From NCBI GenBank assembly GCA_009869945.1, contig WIXG01000307.1:1-64000 (forward strand): a stretch of 64,000 nt of DNA. Direction: 5' to 3'. The DNA comes from Mesaphorura yosii. Lineage: Eukaryota > Arthropoda > Collembola > Poduromorpha > Tullbergiidae. Shown one piece after another: positions 1 to 12,888 of the stretch. The notes below the pieces were generated by a model. It did not search any database and was not told the DNA's origin. It worked only from the letters and a program-made list of their open reading frames with translations. Both the position numbers and the translations under genes were made by a program. How positions within the stretch are numbered: the stretch's first letter is position 1; every line of letters begins with the position of its first letter.

Positions 1-1461
<1,461 letters not shown>

Positions 1462-2218
1462 TTAACTATTGCTGCTACTGGACTTTGTAAACAGCTTGAC
1501 AAATCCATCGCTGAATGGCAATTGGGCTGACATTCCAAGCTGTCTTCGTATGTCGAGTTGAAGAGTGCTCATCCATTCCTGAATTACGAAGCAAAAGCGT
1601 CTTTCAATCAATGAAATTGATATTAAGAGCTGCAACACTGCAAATACTCGTGCTATCGTGTTCTTACCTCCGGAACGTGTTTCAATACATCGCTAAGCGA
1701 GCTGTCCTCGTCGTCTAGATCCATTTTTTGAATCTGTGGCTTGTTGGATCCTCCCAGCATTGGGTTAAACAGGGTGGCTGAAGCCGATAACGATGGCTGG
1801 GCAGCTGCAGCTGCACCAGCTTCAGATACCTTTTGAAGTAAGTGAATGGCGGATCCAGCCAAATCTGAAGAGATTCAGTGCACGCATTGAGGCATTGGGA
1901 AATAAATTGCAGCAGGAACTTTCAGACGGAAGCCAGTGTCGCTGAAGTTAAAATAAAATTCTTACCAAATTCTTCTATACGCTTGTCATCCTGCAATACT
2001 CGTCCCTTGAAGATAAATCTTTGCTTTTCAGCACTAAGGAGAACAGTGGGAGCAATGTGTTCCTTGAAGGCCTTGACGGTCATCTGCACGAGCAAAGATA
2101 CATAAAATATGGGGACGGGAAGTGAAAGTAAAAGTTGTGAATTCAAACTACTTGCCTGCGGAGGTACGTCGAATGTGTGGATTTTAGAATCCAACGTTTT
2201 AACTGAAACTTGGACCAT
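1462..2218 (-). CDS. Minimal BAG6-like ubiquitin-like protein (164 aa)
   Basis: Four exons: 2156-2218, 1966-2083, 1668-1864 and 1462-1578, totalling 495 nt. Residues 1-72 form a ubiquitin-like domain with VKTLDS, FKEHIA, SEKQRFIFKGRVLQDDKRI and AIHL, closely matching the BAG6/Scythe UBL. An alanine/serine-rich linker follows. Near the C terminus, VPEEWMSTLQLDIRRQ and PFSDGF recall the PPEWVPIIQQDIQSQ...PLSDAY segment just before the BAG-like domain of vertebrate BAG6. BAG6 guards tail-anchored and mislocalised proteins with UBL4A and GET4; vertebrate BAG6 exceeds 1,000 residues, so the proline-rich middle and terminal domain are absent here. The first intron is GC-AG (AG|GCAAGT). The start is the first ATG in frame. 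It is head-to-head with the mTERF gene. An alternative is another UBL-only shuttle protein. UBL identity is solid; BAG6 orthology is inference. Confidence 0.72.
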
Positions 2219-2947
2219 ATTGTTGAAGATCGTCAATGATTTGTGCCAGCCAGCCCTTACTCTTCTACATACGCTTTCCTGGAATTCTTTCTTTAATTAA
2301 ATACGAGACGCAATGCAAGCTTGTCTTGGCTGCTAAAATTTCCAGTCTCTAATCAATCTTCCTTATATGCCGTTTTCTGAAATATGATTTATGTTTATAA
2401 GGGCGAATCAAATCAAGCGAAGATGCGGTTTACGCGAGATGCGAGTCAGCTGACACAAGAAACATTCGAAAGGAAAGCAAAAGTCAAAAGAGAAGTTCCT
2501 AATAAACTATGGCCATGGAATTTCAAGTGCGAGTAAATAAGGTTCTCACTAATTGACTAATTGTGCGCCGGGCGTTTGACAACATTGTACTACCATCAGT
2601 GAGCGGAGAAAGGCCAAGAGTTTCGACAAGGGTACAAGGACGGGTAACAAAAGTGCATTACAGCGGCGCCTTGTTTTATGTTAATACCGGGATAGTTGGA
2701 CGGATAAATTACGCGTGATTGAAATGTTGTTTATGGCGTACTACAGGTCAAGAATTACTTCCGCGCTATTGTACCACGATAAATGGAAAATGGTCTCCTC
2801 AGATCTTCACACACCAGAATTAAAGAAGGCTTATGGAATTTGACGACAAACTAACACAAACAGCTTACAGCTTCTGCTGTCACCATCAAACAGAAAGCGG
2901 AGAAATAATTTGCTCGTTCTAAGCGGAGAAGTGCTCGCATTCTCACC
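2219..2947. promoter_or_regulatory. Shared upstream region between divergent BAG6-like and mTERF genes
   Basis: About 730 bp between two divergent start codons with no supportable coding sequence, so it probably holds both promoters and 5' UTRs. I saw no clear TATA box. This is inferred from layout only. Confidence 0.4.
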
Positions 2948-4588
2948 ATGTCACGTTTATGGACTTCGCTGTTAAACGCCAGAACATGCACATGGGCGAT
3001 AGTCTCGCCTGGGCTGGAAACTCTGAATTTGAGTTTATCATTAAGGGTGTCTCAAGTATCTCCCAACTCGACTCCCTGTCATCCCGCAAATGCGAGATCT
3101 TTGTTTCTTGCCACCTTCGGGACAAAATTGCTGCAGCCCAAAAAATCCAACTTGCTCAGTAATGACGCGACGACAATTCTTCTCGGAATCGGATATGAGC
3201 AATGGAAGGATAAGCGTCAGAGGAAATTATGGGACGGAGATTTTATCGAGTATCAAAACTACTTGCAAATAAACGTGCTCAAGGAATTGCTGGGGATTTC
3301 TGGCGTGAAGGCCGACATTTTGGTGCAAAAGTATCCGATCTTTCACTACATCGATCCAGATATAATTAGAGAAAGCTTTGATTATCTCACGCAGCGAGAT
3401 GTGAATGTCGAAAGAATCCTGAAAATGCCCACACTTCTAGGAATCGATGTTGGTAAGCGTTCACGACCTTCCATTAGAGTCAAGTATGCCTAAACTACCG
3501 TATAAATGCTACAAAGTCACAATTTTTCAGGTACGATGGAAAGCAAATCTAAGCAAATTATGAAGCTTCTCGGCATTGCATCTTTTAATACGGCCGCACC
3601 GTTTCTGGAGCTTCAACACAACAGACTGTGTTATTTGTCCAAATTGTGGAAGTTAGAACTAAAAAAGGTGTCGTTTCCCAATAGGCTGTATTATTTATCA
3701 TCTCATCTCAAGGTGACATTAATGCCATTATATTATACACTTGTCGTAAGATTAATGTCTAATTTCTAATTCATCGCACATTTTGCTTGATTTAGTGCGA
3801 GCCATATCAAGTTGCTGACATGATGAAGAAAGTACCTTCGTTGATGTCGATGTCTTTCTCATCTGTAATGAATAAGCTTCAAATGCTGCTGGGTTGGTGA
3901 AAACAGAATTAGAAATTGAGTATACTGATACAGATGCGAATAGCCTAACTGATAACTTTACTACATTATAGACGGCGGAGTTCAACATGAGGACATTGTG
4001 AGAGATCCGTATATCTTCTCGCAAAATCTGGCAACCATAAAACAACATTTAGAGCTCTGTCAAAGTTCAAAATCGTTGCATTTCATCAAACCATGGATGT
4101 TACGTTGTTCCATGGACAAGATTCAGGAGTAAGTTTATACTTTCGTAAGAAGTTTTCTAGCATGGTAATCTAAATCGTAAATTCGTTCGTTTAGTCATAT
4201 TCGTCGTTTGGAGCTTGAGGAGGAACTTCTAGCATTACACGGCGACATCATAGGTTATTTGCAAGACGCGCTGAAGTGCGATTCTGCGACGATACACGAA
4301 CTCTTGTCGAGAGTACCAACGCTCAAGTCGGTCAGTGCGATAAAATTGGATGAGATGATACAGTATCTCTACTCATGTGGATTCACCGCCAATGACATAA
4401 TGAGCAATCCATACATCTTACTGCACAGTCAAGCTACCGTGGAAGAACGACTATCTGAATTAAATTCGTTTGGTTATGAAGCAAAGCAATTGCCGAGTAT
4501 ACTTTGTTGGTCAACGACACGCTATAGAAATTTTATTCGTTCTTTGATGTCGCAAGATGTACCGTCGTTGACGATTAAACAAGCTTAG
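2948..4588 (+). CDS. mTERF-family mitochondrial transcription/translation factor
   Basis: Five exons: 2948-3452, 3531-3712, 3796-3892, 3972-4128 and 4195-4588, totalling 1,335 nt (444 aa). The N terminus (MSRLWTSLLNARTC...) is basic and hydrophobic, consistent with a mitochondrial presequence. The body shows repeated mTERF helices: LLGISGVKADILVQKYPIF..., YLTQRDVNVERILKMPTLLG, LCYLSKLWKLELKKVSF, MLLDGGVQHEDIVRDPYIF and LYSCGFTANDIMSNPYILL. mTERF proteins bind mitochondrial nucleic acid and act in transcription termination, initiation or ribosome biogenesis. Exon 3 needs donor GT at 3893-3894 (G|GTTGGT); the GT four bases on would create a TGA at the junction. It resembles mTERF1/mTTF in general form, but the subfamily is not certain. 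AATAAA at 4645-4650. Confidence 0.85.
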
Positions 4589-4644
4589 GCTAAACTAAAA
4601 TTGGTTTATTTTAACCACGCGTTGCGAAATACTGCCAAATTCTA

Positions 4645-4674
4645 AATAAAAACTTCTAAAACTTATTCTTTATT
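4645..4674. terminator. Convergent poly(A) signals of mTERF and TUBGCP5
   Basis: AATAAA on + at 4645-4650 serves the mTERF gene. TTTATT at 4669-4674 reads AATAAA on the reverse strand for TUBGCP5. The two stop codons are only about 160 bp apart, so the transcripts probably overlap at their 3' ends. Confidence 0.6.
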
Positions 4675-4748
4675 CTTATTCTAAATAGGAATGAAACAGC
4701 TTGAATCTCAGTTGACTTACAACTTGGAACGCTCTGGTTTCTAATCGA

Positions 4749-7700
4749 TTATGGGAAGGAATGTTTCGTCAAGTATGACGGCATGGGGCCAATAAACGCG
4801 GAGAGTTCATTACCTGCAAAAGGCAAATAACGCATCGGCATTAGCAACCAAATGCAAATCACTGAACAAGAAAGTGGTGACGAGACTTACAAATTGAAGA
4901 AGACATCTTAGTATTCGAAAAATTGTACAAGAATGTCCAACATTTGTGGAGAGTATCTTCTAATTTAATCATTGTGGAAAGTTTAATTCCTGTACTCCGT
5001 TCCCAACTTTCACAAAGCGCAACACTCATCATCCCCATCTAGAAACGGTCAATTCACAAATATGAAATATCAATCGGATCATCATGCAAGTTAAGCGTTG
5101 GCTTCGAGCCTTTTACCTTCTTCAGGACAACATCATTTAGAAACCTGTCCTGTAGAACTTCCATTTCGATTCCAACCAAATAATTTTCATGGGCTGAAAT
5201 TGATCAGATTGAATGATCCAATGCATTTCCATTGAGTAAAGTTATTTGCTAGGGACAAGTTTTACCCTCAATGACCGCATCCAAATCACTTGAAGGTGTA
5301 ATAGGTTTCGCCCAATTGAACCCATTTGAAAATACTTTCAGAAGCAGAAACGAACGGAAGCTGGAAAACAGATGGAGTAGAGCGAACCTGAAGAATAGCA
5401 TTCGCTTCGGCTCAACCACCGCAGATTTCTTGATTGCTAAAATTAGCATACATAAAATGTTAATGCATTCTCTTCTTAGCATTTAGCACATACTGTACAG
5501 TTATTCAATCACGTTAATGTCTAAAATACCTCTGATGTTTAGGTTGTTCAGGCTCCAAATGCTTTTTCTAACCCGATGAAGTTGCCTTGAGATGGCCAAG
5601 TAAGAGTTGATGGATTTTGGAGTGAGCAGTAAGTTCAATGGAAAGTGAGGACGAACAACGAATCGATAGTTTAAGGAGCTCTTGGGATGAAGAATGAATT
5701 CGATCTCAAAGCTTTCCCGTCCTTCCGGGTAGCACTCGTTCAACAATTTCTGGTAGAAGGGATTCCGATACTTGTCATCTTCATAACTCTGCGAAATTAA
5801 GCAACAGAATCATGAAATCCACATTGAATATTCGTGTTGAGTGTTGAATTGGTTGAACAAAAGAACAAATGGAATCTCACCAATTCTGGCGCAATGTGAA
5901 CTTTTCTTGACAAGATATCCACAGCCTGTGCAAAATCCTCTCTTTCTCCTAAAATGATTTCACGGAACAAAGTAATGCTGTCATTCACATGATAAGACTC
6001 CAGAATGTTGTAGAGCGAGGTTCGAGTATTATGGAAGTATGGATCAAATACTGATACTAGGACGTTATGCAGAACTTTGTCAGCGGATACTGTAGGTACA
6101 AATCTTATGTTGTGCACAAACATTTCCAACTTTGTCCAATCAGCACCTGAACCTTTCGGCCTATTCGGCCATGATTGCGAATCATTGTTTTTGTTCGTAA
6201 CTATGAAATCAAAGCACTCGACCATTGCATGGTCTTCCATTTCCATGAAATCCAAACAGTGGTCAGAATTCTGTTTAGAAACAGCCGGCGATGCTGGTAC
6301 AGCAATTTCTTGATTCGGCAAAATCGAGTCCATGAATTTCTGGATGACAAGTTCGCTTGTTGGCAAATTCCCCAAAGCCACCTCAACACATTTTTCATCG
6401 TTCAATAAATTAACCATTTCCAGAATTTTTAACATTGTCAAAAATTTAGGCAGAAGACTTCGCACACACGACAAGGATACAATATTCAGCTCTTTTAGTC
6501 TTGAGACCATTGGCTGGCATACAATCGAATCCTTCCAAAAATTTGAGTCACTCAATTCGACAGAATTTCGAATAAAAAAGCATTCACTATCTGTCCACTG
6601 CAAGCTTCCTATAGTATTGAAGATTGTTTCCAGAAATACACGCAAGCACTGCACAAACAAGTACATCCACACTTGATAAATGCGAGGGTTTAGCTCTTGG
6701 TTTAGGCGCATTTGAAGGGCCGAAATGAGTTTGACAGAAGTTAACCAATGCGGCTCCGGAGATGTCGCTTCCGTTTCCACAATTTGACTGTGAAAGGCTT
6801 CTAAAGAGCGAATTATTTCTAAGCTGTCTTTCAATTGATACGTCAGCTGGATTAAAGTTGTGCAGGGTGGATCTGCGCAGCTGTGATCTGGTATCAACGA
6901 CTTTAGATTATGTTCGATGGCACAAAGTCGCCACTGAAAGTCCGATAAAACTTGCTTCAACCCATTGGCGTAAGCGCGGAGCACTTTCCCTGGCCGTTCG
7001 TGAGAATTCGTCTCCGTACTTTTGTTCTTCTCCAGAAGATAAATGAACTGATAAAGTCTTTCAAGCTTCGATGTTATTTTTGCGTACATCTTCAACATTG
7101 CGAAAAGTGACGCTTGTGACAAGGATGATACCATTACTTCGGAATTTAGTTTCCAATTCCCCGTAAAAATTGGGGAATTTTGAAAGTTCGGAGTTGTTAA
7201 TTGCCACAAAATCTCTCGTATCACATCATTTTCCATTAAAATTAGTCTCTTAATTTTACTTGAACCGCCGCATTTCTTCCATTCCCTGTTCAAAACGCTT
7301 AACAATCTTCAAAACTTAACTGAACTCTCGAAAATTGAAATTTTGAATATTTTACTTACCAAAGCTCCCCGAATTTTGATTGTAATGCAACTGCGGATGA
7401 AATGACCGGCTGATGACTGAGGATAACGGCATCAGATCTGCGAAGCTTCAAATCTATTAATTTGCAAGATTTTGTACATTCCTTTCTCCAGAATTCCTTA
7501 ATAAATTTCTTCCGTTCACGTTCTCCTACAAGAAAAAACACCAGTAAAGCAAACATGCTGATAGAAAACATGATTTCACGTTGCAATCCAGCAAAATGTA
7601 CATAGAAGCAAGCATGCTTACTTTCTCTCTGCGTAGCAAGTCGAACTGATCTGTTACTGGCGTCAGAAATTGGGGTCACTGCCTTATTTGACTTGGCAGG

Positions 7701-8517
7701 CAAATCCTCGTTTTCTTCCTCTGACAATTGCCAATCCTATTATAAAGAGACACAAAAAGAATATGAGGTATTCCTTAATAAAATTGAGTCGACCAACTGC
7801 CAAATGTCCTCAAGCTCAAGCTGCGCTTACAGAAGTATTTCCTTCACTATCAGATGAATACCGCAACTCTACGTCATTGGTACGGTCCAGCAGCTCTTTT
7901 ATGAGAATTTCCTTAAGTTTTGCCTCCCGTCTTTTCTCGGCTTCAACTTCTGCGTTGTTCTCGTCAAAAATTTTGACCTCGACTGGCTCCGGAGACTCAG
8001 AGTACCGAGCTTCTTCGAGCGGTAGAGAAACAACTCCGGTCGGGTGCTCACTCATTTCCATCAGAAATTTAACAGCAGCATTAAATGTTTCTGGCTGTAC
8101 AATATCAAAATAAAACTAAATTCAACATTCAGGCTTTAGCGATGCCTCAGCCGTTGTCCCGTATCATCGTACCTTATTAACCCATTTTTTTGACAGTGCA
8201 GACTGCAGGTATTTTAGCCGAGTTGCTCGATCTTCGTACCCATGAATTAGTAACTTATCTTCAAGACCCTTCATTTCCTTCATCAGTACCGTCCGGTCAA
8301 GCCAATGCTCGTGGCCTATCTTCAAGAAAGGAGGTTTCGCTTTCTGGAGATATTCGACTACATCGTCTTCCTATTGAGTGCGAAATAACCAGGAATCGAA
8401 TCAGGTCAAGTCTCCAGCAAAGTGGTGCATTATACGCAAAAGAGTACTTACACGAGAAAACTTAGCCAAACGCGTGTCCAACGCCGCAGCCGCGAGACGC
8501 TCATTTTTAGAGATCAT
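4749..8517 (-). CDS. TUBGCP5: Gamma-tubulin complex component 5
   Basis: Multi-exon gene starting at the ATG at 8515-8517 (MISKNERLAAAALDTRLAKF...) and ending at TAA 4749-4751. The acidic DWQLSEEENEDL segment (about 7735-7700) matches NWSEESEEEND of vertebrate GCP5. ENDVIREILWQL (about 7230-7190) is the start of the N-terminal GCP grip domain. The long exon 5863-7288 carries most of the grip domains. RFVVRPHFPLNLLLT and DLDAVIEG...AHENYLVG are the C-terminal gamma-tubulin-binding grip region, and the last small exons encode CESWERSTG... and ...GPMPSYLTKHSFP. GCP5 is a Spc97/Spc98-family subunit of the gamma-tubulin ring complex, needed for microtubule nucleation at centrosomes and spindles. 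The gene is convergent with mTERF. Family certain; GCP5 rather than GCP4/6 likely from the acidic N-terminal motif. Confidence 0.88.
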
Positions 8518-10804
8518 TATGGGAGGCTACAATTTTCATCCAAATACGACGTCTCCCAAAAATATGGTGATTTGGAATGCTTTAACTGGAATTTCGCCGT
8601 GGTAGAAGATTAACCCCTTCCTGATGTCTGCTTGGACCGTTTCACTTTCATCTTATCTTCACTATAACTACCAACTAGCTCCAGCTGAAATCATTTTAAA
8701 AACAGGCTGATCTTGACTACCAGTCATTTCAGAAAATGAGCAATAACAATTGATTTTATTGATCTTTGTTGTTCAACACAACTGTCAACTCGTAGGATTC
8801 AAATTAGAAAGGAGTGATCCCGCCCGGTGAGCTTTCTTCTCCTTCATCTTCACTGCGTATCGCATTGTCTCAATCTCACCTTAAAGATCTCAAGCGAATT
8901 GAATGAATATAAATGAATAGAGTGATTGATGTAATTTTTTAAATGATTAAATGGGAAATTCGGTAACTGGTCATCCATTATCTTCATGGAATGGAATGGA
9001 ATTCGTGGTCTCCTTCATGCTGGTCGCATTCTGCGCTGCTTTCATTTTTGAAATCTTTTCAATAATTGCGAAACAAAAACAAGATCGCGTGAGGAGCTTC
9101 GGTTAGCTGTAGCATGGCTATTTTGAATTTTCATTGGCATTGAAATTGCTTCAGAAAAGTCAGAAATTGCTTCCCATGCCCTGTCATCGTGCGTGACAGG
9201 GAGTCTTATGACATGCTCATGCTCACTAACGTTTGACTATATCGGTGTCCGGCTTCTGCCTGGTGTCTGGAGATAAAACTTAATCACAGCGTGATTCTGA
9301 GATTCCGACTTTGGCTTCAGAAAACAGTCGGTTAAACACATCAGTGATCGTGAGTGCAATTGCACCGAGGAATATATATCTTAAATTATAATTGCTTTCT
9401 GGTTTGATGACCTGTAAGTCTGCTTTACAATTTAGCCTAATTAGTCGGAATTTAATAACATGCAAATTCAACAGCATGTCGACGACGACTTTACACTTAA
9501 GCGGAAGCCGAATATTGAGGCGATTAATTAACAAACGATAGAGTCTGAATTGTGTGACACTCGTAGCTTGAATTTCTGGACAGCGTCCATGCCCGTGATC
9601 ACAAACTTGATTTACCTGGTACGACATTGTGAATCGAATCGTCACGCATGTGAAATAAATATGAACTCACTTTACTAAGAATTTTATAATGTTCATGCTA
9701 AGATTCCGAGTTCGTGGGAATGAGAATTTAATTCATGCTTCTGTTCGTGTCATTTTAATGTACGCAATTGTAGTTTGGCATGTCGCCTTACCCTTGGCTT
9801 TGTTATCTTCCTGAAACTCGAACTTCGAAAAGTCAGACTCCGAACTAAAACAGCTCTAAAAACTCAGTGCCATGCACTAAACTGGAATGTGTTAATTGAA
9901 TTAAGATTCTTTGAGAAGTCAGATGATTTTCAATGATCCTAATATGTATCACTGTCCCAATGAAGTGTCTTGAAACACGAAACAATGGAGATCTTCAGAA
10001 CTTACAGGTCGGACTGCAATTACCGTATTAATTAAAGTTTCTCTCCAGCAAGCAAGTCTATGTATGTTCTTTCCAGCTTATTCTACTATTCCAAGTGCAT
10101 AATCAGAAGATACTTCGGAGGTGATTAACCCGATTTAAGGACAGATGCATTGCACTAATGGGTTCTTAGGTTACCTGCATGATATCCTGGAACGGAACGC
10201 TGGTTACAATTTGATTTTCTTCTGAAAGGTAGCATTTTTTGTCATAAATTCATTACAAAAGCATCGCTTTTGTTCGAAAACTTTCAGATATGTGGTTTTT
10301 GAGGTCATGAATACAAATGCACGGTGCAAATATTAAAATCTGAATGTCTCTGTCAAGGAAGACATTATTAATTAAATCAAGATTCTTTCTCACAATTATC
10401 TGGTTCCAACGTCCTCACCTGCCCTCCCATGTCTGATATTTTCTCATTCCAGGTCGTCACGCCATGCTCTGAGTCAGTGGAATGACGACAAGCTTAATTA
10501 AATCAGGCTTTGAATAGCCGACTCGACTGGTGACTCGCTGGTTCTCGCTCGAAGGTCAAGAAATTAGAATTTAGTGTTCATGTTTATCTAAAGTCGTAGT
10601 CGTGAGTTCTCTTCCTTCTTGTCCGCTGGCCCTCGACATTCAAAATACCGAGCTGTTCTACGCAAGTCAAGTCTCCAAAAGTTTCAGTCTCTGACTGACA
10701 GGCACTAGAAGAACATCGTCAACTTTTAGGCTCCACGCATAGGCCACAGATCAGTGCTTCATTAACTCACTCTTCCTGTCCGAGTTGGGAAACAGGAATT
10801 CATC
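8518..10804. other. Intergenic, about 2.3 kb
   Basis: No ORF with recognisable domains. The longest, a 121-codon reverse ORF at 9280-9645, has no splice-linked partner and basic, low-information composition; I treat it as chance. AT-rich with scattered short homopolymers. The distal end presumably holds the GYG gene promoter: an arthropod-type initiator-like TCAGTG lies at 10751-10756, 50 bp before the ATG, without a clear TATA box. Confidence 0.5.
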
Positions 10805-12888
10805 ATGTTTCTCAAGGTAGTCTCACGTTGCCCTGCGTCCATTTTAGCTTTCAACACTAGAAAGTAACATTAAAAATTCTCCAATTTGTTCCGAGACACA
10901 GAAACGCCCGATTTTCCAAACCCTTGCAAGTGACAAATTTTAATTGTGCCTTTCTTGTGTCGCCCAGATTTCTCTCCTGATCGGGCTCTTTGCAGCTGTC
11001 ATCTTCGCCGACGTTGCCCAGCAGCCACAAGCGGCCGCCGCACAGCAGCAGAAGATTAACCCAGTCACCTCCTCTTTCGAAGCTCAAGAAGGTGCTCCAT
11101 CACCGAAGCAAGCCAGATCTTATGGAGGCTACGACAGTTACGGTGGAGGATACGGAAGCGGTTACGGCAGTGGCTATGGAGGAGGGTACGGTAGCAGCGG
11201 ATATGGAGGTGAGATTTTATGGAACCATTCACTCTACACTCGCATTCGATAGACATTTCAAACGAACCTCACGCCGATTTCCATTTAATTGATAGGTTAC
11301 GGAGATAGCTATGGGGGCTATGGAGGTTTCCATTATCCCTAATTTTAGTCCAAAACCTATACACGCCAAGACATGCTAACTTCTTCGTTTCCTCGTAGGC
11401 TATGGAAGCAGTTATGGTAGCGGATATGGAGGCTACGGAGGGGGTTATGGCAGTGGATATGGCAGTGGGTATGGAAGCAGTTACGGCAGTGGTTACGGTG
11501 GCTACGGAAGCGGCTACGGTGGCTACGGAAGCGGCTACGGTGGCTACGGAAGCAGCTATGGTGGTGGATACGGCAAAGGTAAGTCCTGATAGAATTCCTA
11601 GACGGACGACGGACAAGCCATCATGACGCTCCTGGTAATTTTGCATATCATATCTTTTGCACAGGTTACGGTGGCGGCTACGGCGGTGGCTACTCAAGTA
11701 AGGACAATCCCAAGATATTTTAAATCGCGACCATAGCGCTTAGCTTTTGTGGTGTTTGGCATAATTTGTCGAAGTTTCCAAATTAACGTTGCTTTTTTCG
11801 TTGTGGCACTTAAAGACTACTGCCCATGCTCGTGCTACAACAGCTACGGCTCAGGATATGGTGGCGGCTACGGAGGAGGTTATGGTGACGACTCATACGG
11901 AGGCTACTCAAGCGGATATTCCGGTTACTGCTACCCATCATATAGTTCGTACGGTGGTGGTTACGGAATGGGAGGCGGATACGGAGGTAATTGCTGACAC
12001 GCTGGCTGACCCTTTACTTTCATGATTACACGGGTCGTTTTTCGTTTCTATGCTGGGCGGTGGGTGGCAAGGCCTCAAATATCGAAATGCCAAGGTCACG
12101 GTCTAGAATTTCACATATCACGCTTAAATTAGGAAGTTAGAATTTCTTTTCTAAACATATCTCAATTTCCAACGAGTAAGCTGGAATATGTTTGTAACTT
12201 AACTCAGGATACGGAGGTTATAGTGGATACGGTGGGTATGGAGGTTACGGCGGATACGGAGGTAAAGTATTGTGAAACCGTCTTACAGATGCGAAAGAGA
12301 TTCTTTCCGGAAACAATTTCTTCGTCAACCCATTCTAAACTCTTGTTCTTTCAGGGTACGGTTCCAGCTATGGCGGAGGCTACGGCAGTGGATATGGAGG
12401 CTACGGCAGTGGATACGGAGGCTACGGCGGTGGTGGATACGGCTATGACATGCCAAGTTATGGAGGTACGAAAAGCTACGTTACTATATGGTTGCAATAG
12501 CTGCAAACACCCTCGTTAGACAAGCAATACTTAAATGAATTTCTTTGTCGCTGCAGGTGGATACGGATCTTCTTACGGAGGAGGCTACGGTGGAGGATAT
12601 GGCGGTTATGGTCGCTCCTACGGAGACAGCTATGACAGCTATTCACCACCCAGCTACTCTTCCTACTCCCCATCGTACTCCAGCTACTCTCCACCAAGCT
12701 ATTCCTCGTACTCTCCGTCGTACTCGAGCTACTCGCCGCCAAGCTACTCCAGCTACTCACCACCCAGCTATTCCTCGTACTCTCCGTCGTACTCGTCTGG
12801 GTACTCCAGCTACTCACCGCCTTCTTACAGCTCTTACAGCCCTTCGTACAGTTCGTATTCCCCACCATCGAGCTACGGCTATTCTTAA
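10805..12888 (+). CDS. Secreted glycine-tyrosine-rich repeat protein (387 aa)
   Basis: Nine exons: 10805-10816, 10968-11208, 11296-11325, 11399-11578, 11665-11697, 11816-11986, 12208-12261, 12355-12465 and 12557-12888, totalling 1,164 nt. The tiny first exon (MFLK) joins ISLLIGLFAAVIFA to make a signal peptide, followed by AQQPQAAAAQQQK. The body is GGYGSGYGGYGS-type repeats. One exon adds a short Cys patch (YCPCSCYNSYG) and the last exon ends in YSSYSPPSYSSYSPS repeats up to SSYGYS. Such Gly/Tyr/Ser-rich secreted proteins occur in cuticle, shell, silk and adhesives; Tyr could be cross-linked. No chitin-binding R&R domain is visible. Function is not assignable beyond a structural extracellular protein. 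Poly(A)-like ATTAAA near 13150. Confidence 0.88.

Noticed and set aside
9280..9645. 121-codon reverse ORF between TUBGCP5 and the GYG gene
   Set aside because: No domain, no linked exon and non-coding-like composition; isolated in a 2.3 kb spacer.
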